DNA of 64,000 nucleotides from Sphingomonas sp. HMP9 (GTDB lineage Bacteria > Pseudomonadota > Alphaproteobacteria > Sphingomonadales > Sphingomonadaceae). Shown here piece by piece: positions 26,096 through 32,602 of the stretch (within the stretch, counting starts at the first letter, position 1; each line of letters opens with the position of its first letter). A model generated the notes under the pieces. It was given only the letters and a program-made list of their open reading frames with translations, had not been told where the DNA came from and ran no database searches. The stretch is taken from the NCBI RefSeq assembly GCF_013374115.1, contig NZ_AP022673.1, positions 2,690,001 through 2,754,000 on the forward strand, written 5' to 3'. The translations under genes and the position numbers were made by a program.

Positions 26096-27877
26096 GTGCG
26101 CGACGATCACGAAGAGGCCCGGCTGGATGCGCTGTATCAGCTGAAGCTGCTCGACACGTCCCCCAGCGAGAGCTTCGACCGCATTACCCGGTTGGCGAGC
26201 CAGATCTTTGGCCTTCCCGTTGCGGCGATATCGCTGACCGATCGCGATCGCCAGTGGTTCAAGTCGCGCGTGGGCGTCGCGCATTGCAGCATCCCCCGCG
26301 ACACGGCGCCGTGCGCGCAGGTCGCCGAATCGTCGCAGTTGCTGGTCATCGAGGATTTTAGCGCAGATCCGTGTTACGCCGACAGCGTGCTGGGCCGCGC
26401 CGGCACGCGTTTCTATGCGGGCGCTCCCCTGGTCACCCGCGACGGCTACGGCCTTGGATCGCTCTGCGTACTCGGGACCGAACCGCGAAAAGCTACCGAC
26501 GCCGAGCTTGCTTCGCTGGTCGATCTGGCTGCGATGGTCATGGCGCAGATCGAATTGGAGCATGCCTTCGGACGGATCGACCCCGTCACCGGCCTGCCGA
26601 CGAGGAACCAGTTTCGCGACGACATGGCGGATCTCGAGCGGGACCATCCGGGCGAGCAGCGTTTTGCCATCGTCGTCGATATGGCGCGTGACGATCAGAT
26701 CAGCCGGATCACCCGCGCCTTGGGGCTTGCACGCGTCGACGATTTCATCCGCGAAGCGTCGCAGGCACTCCGCGTGTCGCTAGGTCCGGGGCGGATTGCC
26801 TATCAGGTCGGCAACGCCCAGTTCGCGTTCATCTCGCCGCCCGGAGTCGAGCAACTGGCATATGTGACGCTGCTCAAGGCGAGCTTCGAGGCGATGCATG
26901 CATCGTCCTCCGTCCGCTTCGTCACGAACGTCGCGATCGGCGTACGATCGTTCATCGTCGGCACCGTATCGGCCGATGACGTCCTGCGCGGTGCAGCCAG
27001 CGCGGCGCAGGATGCGCGGGGTACCGACAACGCGATCGCCCTCCATTCGCCCGCAAACGACATCGCGCATCGCCGTCAATACGGGCTTTTGCAGGATTTC
27101 GGTGCGGCGCTCGAGGCAGGCGACGAGTTACGGCTGATGTACCAGCCGCGGATCGAGCTGGCGACCGGCCGCTGCCTCGGTGCGGAAGCACTGTTGCGGT
27201 GGCGACACCCCAAGCTGGGCGACGTATCGCCTGCCGAATTCATCCCGATCATCGAGCAGACGTCGCATGCGCGGCCGACGACGCAGTGGGTGCTCGACAC
27301 GGCAATGGATCAACTCGTGGAATGGACCCCCTCGGGTATCCTGCCCATGCTGTCGGTCAACATCTCCGCGGCCAACCTCGGCGAAGCGGATATCATTCAG
27401 CGGATCCAGCGCGCGTTGCTGACGCGAAACCTGCCACCGGGACGACTGGAGATCGAGCTGACCGAGAGCGCGATCATGGATCAGCCGGACCAGGCGCTCG
27501 CCATGCTGCGCGAACTGGCGAGAACAGGCATTTGTCTGGCGATCGACGATTTCGGGACCGGGCATAGCAGCCTTGCCTATCTGCAACGGCTGCCGGCGCG
27601 GATCGTGAAGATCGACCAGACGTTCATGCAGAACCTGACCGAGATGCACGGGCCCGATTTCGTGCTGGTGGAAACGATGATCGGTCTTGCGCACAAGCTG
27701 GGCTACCGCGTGGTGGCGGAGGGGATCGAAACGCCGGAAGCGGCCGCGATCCTGATGCAACTCGGGTGCGAGGAAGCGCAAGGCTTCTGGTTCGCGCGGC
27801 CGATGGAGGCCGATCAGTTCGCAGCCTGGCTTTCGGATCGACAGGATGACGAGACCGCCGAACCATCTTATATCTGA
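26096..27877 (+). CDS. GAF-(degenerate GGDEF)-EAL c-di-GMP phosphodiesterase
   Basis: A 593-residue cytosolic protein. GAF domain, about residues 20-155, contains RITRLASQIFGLPVAAISLT. Residues 160-310 are GGDEF-like but lack the GGDEF motif (VGNAQF there), so cyclase activity is not expected. The C-terminal EAL domain (about 330-580) keeps the catalytic signature: GAEALLRW (Glu near 363), LTESAIMD, LAIDDFGTGHSSLAYL, KIDQTF and VAEGIET. It should hydrolyse c-di-GMP to pGpG, with the GAF domain or degenerate GGDEF setting the activity. The start is GTG 26096 behind AAAGGA. It lies 158 nt upstream of the PYP gene. Confidence 0.9.
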   Translation: MRDDHEEARLDALYQLKLLDTSPSESFDRITRLASQIFGLPVAAISLTDRDRQWFKSRVGVAHCSIPRDTAPCAQVAESSQLLVIEDFSADPCYADSVLGRAGTRFYAGAPLVTRDGYGLGSLCVLGTEPRKATDAELASLVDLAAMVMAQIELEHAFGRIDPVTGLPTRNQFRDDMADLERDHPGEQRFAIVVDMARDDQISRITRALGLARVDDFIREASQALRVSLGPGRIAYQVGNAQFAFISPPGVEQLAYVTLLKASFEAMHASSSVRFVTNVAIGVRSFIVGTVSADDVLRGAASAAQDARGTDNAIALHSPANDIAHRRQYGLLQDFGAALEAGDELRLMYQPRIELATGRCLGAEALLRWRHPKLGDVSPAEFIPIIEQTSHARPTTQWVLDTAMDQLVEWTPSGILPMLSVNISAANLGEADIIQRIQRALLTRNLPPGRLEIELTESAIMDQPDQALAMLRELARTGICLAIDDFGTGHSSLAYLQRLPARIVKIDQTFMQNLTEMHGPDFVLVETMIGLAHKLGYRVVAEGIETPEAAAILMQLGCEEAQGFWFARPMEADQFAAWLSDRQDDETAEPSYI

Positions 27878-27945
27878 CGCCACGCGAATAATGCCGGCAC
27901 GCGTTGCGCCCATTGTCGCGCGCGCGCGTTCGAGCATGTCATCGC

Positions 27946-27985
27946 CAGACAAACTGTCGGCACCTTCATACCATCGAAATGAAGG
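27946..27985 (+). promoter_or_regulatory. Two inverted repeats upstream of the PYP gene
   Basis: CCTTCAT-N9-ATGAAGG (27963-27985) is a perfect 7-bp inverted repeat. Just upstream, GCCAGACA-AAC-TGTCGGC (27946-27963) is an imperfect one. Both lie 51-90 nt before the PYP start, where a dimeric regulator could bind. The regulator is unknown and no clear sigma-70 promoter was recognised. Confidence 0.35.
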
Positions 27986-28035
27986 CAGTATTAAAGACTG
28001 TGCGCGCATGACGCATCGTAGAGGAGCCGCGAACC

Positions 28036-28404
28036 GTGTCAGAAATCGAATCGAGTTTCGAGACAATAACGTTGCGCAATCTCGACGCGATGAACGAGCA
28101 GGCGCGCGATGCACTGCCGTACGGCGTCGTCGGCTTTGCCGCGGACACGATCGTGCAGACCTATAATGCGACGGAGGCGCGGCTGTCGGGGCTTGATCCC
28201 GCGACCGTGATCGGCGTGCCGTTCTTCGAGGCGGTGGCGCAGTGCATGAACAACTTCATGGTGGCGCAGCGGTTCGAGGACGAACCCGAACTCGACGCCA
28301 TCATCCCCTACGTCCTGACGTTGCGGATGCGACCGACCAAGGCGCGGCTGCGGTTGCTGGCAACCGCCGGGATCACGCGACGCTACGTGCTGATCGAACG
28401 CTAA
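28036..28404 (+). CDS. pyp: Photoactive yellow protein homologue (PAS blue-light receptor)
   Basis: A 122-residue single PAS protein alignable without gaps near the pocket to Halorhodospira PYP (offset +1). The chromophore thioester Cys is Cys70 (FFEAVAQC), and the hydrogen-bonding pair is Tyr43 and Glu47 (QTYNATEARL). Thr50 becomes Ser51 and Arg52 becomes Leu53. MRPTKARLRL matches the PYP MTPTKVKVHM segment. PYP binds trans-p-coumaroyl and isomerises on blue light. The PYP-type 4-coumarate:CoA ligase two genes downstream supports a holoprotein. GTG start at 28036 behind GAGGAG. No tyrosine ammonia-lyase gene, the usual chromophore source, is in this window. Confidence 0.9.
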   Translation: MSEIESSFETITLRNLDAMNEQARDALPYGVVGFAADTIVQTYNATEARLSGLDPATVIGVPFFEAVAQCMNNFMVAQRFEDEPELDAIIPYVLTLRMRPTKARLRLLATAGITRRYVLIER

Positions 28405-28414
28405 GACCAGGCGG

Positions 28415-29704
28415 ATGACCGACATGTCCAGCGAGCAGGAGCTACTCGAATTTCTCTATGCCTGTCCCGTCGGGCTGATCGAATGCGACGCGGCGGGCGA
28501 GATCGGCATGATGAACCCGCATGCGATGCAGCATCTGTTGCCGCTTGCCGGTGCCCGAAATGCCAGCAACCTGTTCGCCGCCCTCGAACAGCATGCGCCC
28601 GAATTGCGGAGCATGGCGGCGGCATTCGTACCGGCATCCGGTCGCATCTGCGACGGACACCGGATCTTCGTCGAGTTGGGACCCGGGCGGCAGGGCATGG
28701 TGCCGAAGGTGCTGGCCTGTACGCTGGTCAAGCTCGGACCCGATCGATTGATGGCCACGCTCGCCGACGTAAGCCAGCAGGTCGTCCAGGAAAACCGCCT
28801 GCGCCAGGCCGATGCCTGGTTTGCCACGGTGCTCGACGACGTCGACGGCTATGCCGCGCTGACGATCACGCCCGACGGCGAGATCGCATCGGCCAATAGC
28901 TGCTTCCTGAACCAGACGGGCCATGCACCCGCCGACGTCATCGGTCACAATCTTGCGGATGTGCTCGGCACCGACGTGCCGGGGGACGACATGCGTCTCG
29001 ACGAGCAGTTGGTGATCGCCGGTCGGGATGGGTGGCATCTGCAGGAAGGATGGCAGCAGCGCGCCGACGGGAAACGCTTCTGGTGCCAGCGCCTCGTCGT
29101 CGCGCAATCGACGGGCGATCCGCTGAAGCCGCGTCGCTTCTCCGTGGTGCTGCGCGACGTGCCGCGGCCCGAGGCGGCGACGGGAGATTTGCGGCGGCTG
29201 CTGACGTCCGATCATTTGACCGGTGCGGCCAATCGACGGCACTTCAGCCAGGCGATGGCGAAAGCGCAGGCCCGCTCGCGCGATCGGCACGAACCAGTGT
29301 CGATGATCGCGCTCGACCTGGATCATTTCAAGGCAGTCAACGACAGCCACGGCCATCCCGCCGGCGACACGCTGCTATGCCGGGTGACCGAAGTCTGCAC
29401 CGCGTTGCTGCCGCCGAGCGGCGTGTTCGCGCGTCTTGGCGGCGAAGAGTTCGGCGTCCTTCTCCCCCGCTACGATCATGCGCAGGCGATGGCACTTGCC
29501 GAGCAACTGCGCGCCGAGATCGAAACCGTCGCAGTGGAAACGTCGGGCGGCCTGTTGCACGTTACCGCGAGCCTGGGATGCGCGACGCTGGAGGAAGCCG
29601 ACGGCTCGATCGACGCGCTGATCGCGCTGGCGGACAGGCGCCTTTACGCTGCCAAGCGGGCGGGCCGGAACCAGGTTTGCGACAGCCAGTCCGACGCTAC
29701 GTGA
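28415..29704 (+). CDS. PAS-PAS-GGDEF diguanylate cyclase
   Basis: A 429-residue protein. Two PAS-like regions (about 10-115 and 130-235; FLYACPVGLIECDAAGEIGM, and LDDVDGYAALTITPDGEIAS) precede a GGDEF domain from about residue 265. The active site is intact: GGEEF at residues 342-346, DLDHFKAVNDSHGHPAGD and ARLGGEEFGVLLP. The RxxD inhibitory I-site is absent (PPSG there), so product feedback is not expected. It makes c-di-GMP from GTP. It starts 10 nt after the pyp stop and its TGA overlaps the pcl start (GTGA), so the three genes form one operon. It is the likely output of the light sensor. Confidence 0.9.
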   Translation: MTDMSSEQELLEFLYACPVGLIECDAAGEIGMMNPHAMQHLLPLAGARNASNLFAALEQHAPELRSMAAAFVPASGRICDGHRIFVELGPGRQGMVPKVLACTLVKLGPDRLMATLADVSQQVVQENRLRQADAWFATVLDDVDGYAALTITPDGEIASANSCFLNQTGHAPADVIGHNLADVLGTDVPGDDMRLDEQLVIAGRDGWHLQEGWQQRADGKRFWCQRLVVAQSTGDPLKPRRFSVVLRDVPRPEAATGDLRRLLTSDHLTGAANRRHFSQAMAKAQARSRDRHEPVSMIALDLDHFKAVNDSHGHPAGDTLLCRVTEVCTALLPPSGVFARLGGEEFGVLLPRYDHAQAMALAEQLRAEIETVAVETSGGLLHVTASLGCATLEEADGSIDALIALADRRLYAAKRAGRNQVCDSQSDAT

Positions 29705-30900
29705 CGGTCGGCGACAGCGTAGTCGCGGGCGTCGCGACAGGCGGGCTCCGGCGATCGGCTGCGCACCGGATCGCCTGCGCGGTCGTGACGGCGGAAATAC
29801 GTCGCCTGCGGGATGGCGACCTGTCTCGCCTGCCGGCCGTCGACTGGTCCGAGGACATGCCGATCGGTGACGAAGGACTGGGACTGGACTCGATCGAGCA
29901 ACTGGGCGCGCTCGGCGCGTTGGCCGAGACGTTTGGCCTGGCTGACGACCTGTTCGGTGCTGAACCGCCGGGGCGAGTCGGTGCATGGATCGACTGGATC
30001 ATGGCGGACGGCGACACCGTCGATCGCCGGATCACCGTCACGACATCGGGCTCGACCGGCGCGCCTCGCGCCTGCAGCCACGCGCTTGCGGATCTGCTCG
30101 ACGAGGCCGCCTATCTCGGCACACGCCTCGCGGATCGCCGGCGGGTCGTTGCGATGGTCCCTGCGCATCATCTGTACGGCATGGTCTGGACCGCGCTGCT
30201 GCCGGCTGCGCTGGGCGTACCCGTCGTCATTCGAACGATCGGTGCGCCGCTGGACCTGACGGCGGGCGATATCGTCATCGCGGTACCGGAGCAGTGGCTG
30301 GCCCTGTCGCGGATCGTAAGGCGTTTTCCCGACGATATCGTCGGCGTCAGTTCGGCAGGCGTGCTCGACGACCGCGTCGCGACCGGCCTATTGGCGGCGG
30401 GGTTGGCGCGTCTCGTCGATGTCTATGGCGCGTCCGAAACGAGCGCGATCGCGATCCGCGACGTCCCCGCATCCACCTACGACCTGCTGCCGCGCTGGCA
30501 TCTGGCCTCGTGTGACGATGGCGACTGGCACCTCGTCGATCGCAGCGGGGGACGGGTCGAACTCCCCGACAGGATCGACCGAACGGGAGACCGCGCGCTA
30601 CGACCGATCGGGCGACGCGACGGCGCGGTGCAGGTCGGCGGGCACAATGTCTGGCCGGACCGGGTCGCGCGGATATTGCGCGGCGCCGACGGGGTAGCGG
30701 ACGTGGCGGTGCGGCTTCATGCGAATGGCCGCCTGAAGGCCTTCATCGTCCCCATCGACGGGCGAGACCTCGACGACCTGTCCGCTACGCTCGATCGCGT
30801 GGTCGCCGACCGACTGACCGCTGCCGAGCGGCCAAAGAGTTTCCGCTTCGGGAACAGCCTGCCGCGCGGCGAGATGGGGAAGCTGGCGGACTGGGTCTGA
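29701..30900 (+). CDS. pcl: 4-coumarate:CoA ligase of the photoactive yellow protein family
   Basis: A 399-residue AMP-forming ligase, far shorter than plant 4CL, like the TIGR02372 PYP-activation family. The P-loop is TTSGSTGAPRACSH (near 115), the A5 motif YGASETSAIA, a GRRDGAVQVGGHNVWP hinge and the C-terminal catalytic Lys394 in PRGEMGK. Residues about 25-90 resemble an acyl-carrier fold (GLGLDSIEQLG, Ser64 in the position of a phosphopantetheine serine). It would activate p-coumarate to its CoA ester for attachment to PYP Cys70. Its GTG start at 29701 overlaps the cyclase TGA; the frame is open upstream to 29032, but that part is antisense-like. Confidence 0.88.
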   Translation: MTVGDSVVAGVATGGLRRSAAHRIACAVVTAEIRRLRDGDLSRLPAVDWSEDMPIGDEGLGLDSIEQLGALGALAETFGLADDLFGAEPPGRVGAWIDWIMADGDTVDRRITVTTSGSTGAPRACSHALADLLDEAAYLGTRLADRRRVVAMVPAHHLYGMVWTALLPAALGVPVVIRTIGAPLDLTAGDIVIAVPEQWLALSRIVRRFPDDIVGVSSAGVLDDRVATGLLAAGLARLVDVYGASETSAIAIRDVPASTYDLLPRWHLASCDDGDWHLVDRSGGRVELPDRIDRTGDRALRPIGRRDGAVQVGGHNVWPDRVARILRGADGVADVAVRLHANGRLKAFIVPIDGRDLDDLSATLDRVVADRLTAAERPKSFRFGNSLPRGEMGKLADWV

Positions 30901-30910
30901 GCGACGGCGT

Positions 30911-32437
30911 TCAGCGTGATGCCGTCATCCGTCGCGATCCGGACGGCGAGGTGAAGGTGCCGCCGGATCGAACCACGCTGGTCGCGTCGGTGCGATCCGC
31001 AATGATCCGCAGGTCGGCGCGTACCGCGGCCCGGTCGACGTCCAGCCTCACCCACCCAGCATGCTCGACGTCATGGAACCGTATGTGCGGATTGTTCCGG
31101 TCCACGTCGCCGAACCGACCCGCGGGGGGCGACGCGGCGCCCAGCGCCGACGTGACGATCTCGCTGCCGATCTGTGCGCCGCCGGGCCCATCCAGATCGT
31201 TCACCCAGAAGGAATGCACGTCGCCGCTGAGCACGATCGGATTGCGCACGCTTGGCCGGCGCATCTCGTCGAGCAGTCGTTCGCGGTTGGCGGCATATCC
31301 GTCCCACTGGTCGCTAAAGGTCGATCGCCGCGTACCGTCCAGCCATAGCGGCGCGAAGAACACCTGTTGCGCGATCAGCGACCAGGGGCGGTGTTCGCGC
31401 GCCAGACGATCGGACAGCCACCGTTCCTGCGCCGCGCCCATGATCGTCCGCGCCGGTGCCGCGGCCTCCGCGCACGCATCGAGCGTCACGTTGCGCGCGA
31501 CGTTTTTGGCGGCACAGGGCGGTGCGCTACGATATTGCCGCGTGTCGAGCACCGACAGCGAAGCGAGGTCCGCCCAGTCCACGCTGCGATACAACCGCGG
31601 TTCGCGCCTGCCGCGCCACAGGCTCGGGCGGATCGGCATATGCTCGAAATACGCCTGGTACGCCGCCGCCCGTCGCGGTGCGAACGACGCGGGGGGCAGT
31701 CCCTCACGGTTGGCGAGCCCGGCATAATCGTTCAGCACCTCGTGATCGTCCCACGTCACCAGCCACGGACATGCGCGATGCGCCGCCTGCAGATCGGGAT
31801 CGGTCTTGTAGAGCGCGTGGCGCTGGCGATAGCCGGCGAGGTCGCGGGGTTCGGGCGCGCCGAAATCACGGACGCGCGCACCGTCGGGATAGCTGTTCTC
31901 GTAGATGTAATCGCCGAGTTGCAGGATCAGGTCGGGCTCGGCAGCGACGATGTCGCGGTACACGCCGAACCGCGCCTGCTCCCAATGCTGACACGACGTC
32001 ACCGCAAGCCGCAAGCCGTCCGCGACCGTCGGCACGGTGGCCGCGCGGCCGATGCTGCTGGTCGCGCCGAGCGCATGGAACCGGTACCAATAGGGTCGAC
32101 CCGGGCGGAGTCCCGCGATCTCGACATGGACCGAATGCGCGCGCTCGGGATGGGCCAGCCCCTGCCCGGCGCGGACGATGTGCCGGAACGCCGCGTCCGT
32201 GGCGATCTCATACCGCACCAGCACCGCTGCTGCCGCCAGTGGCGCCGCACGCGCGCCGACCAATCGGGTCCACAACACGAAGCCTTCGCTGTCGGGATCG
32301 CCGCTCGCGATACCCAGGGCGAACGGATCGGCATCGCTGCGCGCGGCGGCATCGACCGCGATCGAGGGGAGCGCGGCAAGCGAGGCCATCGCACCGAGCA
32401 CGGCACGCCGATGCCACAGGAAATCCGGACTGGTCAT
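30911..32437 (-). CDS. phoD: PhoD-type alkaline phosphatase/phosphodiesterase
   Basis: A 508-residue protein from ATG 32437. The N-terminus has a twin-arginine signal, FLWHRRAVLGAMASLAALP. Metal-ligand motifs match PhoD: LAVTSCQHWEQARFG, LILQLGDYIYENSYPDG (Asp-x-Tyr), LVTWDDHEVLNDYAG and VLSGDVHSFWVNDLDG with its HS. PhoD releases phosphate from phosphodiesters and monoesters in the periplasm and uses Fe/Ca. It would be exported folded by the Tat system. Divergent from a TonB receptor across 165 bp that carries 11-bp-spaced Pho-box-like repeats; it ends 10 nt from the converging pcl stop. Confidence 0.92.
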   Translation of the reverse strand: MTSPDFLWHRRAVLGAMASLAALPSIAVDAAARSDADPFALGIASGDPDSEGFVLWTRLVGARAAPLAAAAVLVRYEIATDAAFRHIVRAGQGLAHPERAHSVHVEIAGLRPGRPYWYRFHALGATSSIGRAATVPTVADGLRLAVTSCQHWEQARFGVYRDIVAAEPDLILQLGDYIYENSYPDGARVRDFGAPEPRDLAGYRQRHALYKTDPDLQAAHRACPWLVTWDDHEVLNDYAGLANREGLPPASFAPRRAAAYQAYFEHMPIRPSLWRGRREPRLYRSVDWADLASLSVLDTRQYRSAPPCAAKNVARNVTLDACAEAAAPARTIMGAAQERWLSDRLAREHRPWSLIAQQVFFAPLWLDGTRRSTFSDQWDGYAANRERLLDEMRRPSVRNPIVLSGDVHSFWVNDLDGPGGAQIGSEIVTSALGAASPPAGRFGDVDRNNPHIRFHDVEHAGWVRLDVDRAAVRADLRIIADRTDATSVVRSGGTFTSPSGSRRMTASR

Positions 32438-32458
32438 GCGTTCGCCTATCGCCGTCCG

Positions 32459-32476
32459 ATGACCGGCGCGTGACAC
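32459..32476 (-). promoter_or_regulatory. Candidate Pho box upstream of phoD
   Basis: On the reverse strand GTGTCAC-GCGC-CGGTCAT gives two 7-mers 11 bp apart, matching CTGTCAT-N4-CTGTCAT at 5 and 6 of 7 positions. It starts 22 nt upstream of the phoD ATG, where a PhoB-replaced -35 region would sit. PhoB binding is inferred from sequence alone. Confidence 0.35.
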
Positions 32477-32485
32477 TTCGGCGAA

Positions 32486-32514
32486 ACGTCACAATTCCGT
32501 AGCGTACCCGTAAT
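32486..32514 (+). promoter_or_regulatory. Weak Pho-box-like 11-bp repeats for the TonB receptor
   Basis: Three 7-mers, ACGTCAC, CCGTAGC and CCGTAAT, start at 32486, 32497 and 32508, exactly 11 bp apart as in multi-site Pho boxes. Each matches CTGTCAT at only 3-5 positions, so the spacing is the stronger argument. They lie 89-117 nt before the receptor start. Confidence 0.25.
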
Positions 32515-32602
32515 GAAAGCGACCCGCGCCGCGGTTAGGCGGTCGACAACGATTGCCGCTCCAGCGGCGACGCTCCAGACATTCAACAGGTGGGACCCTC
32601 CA

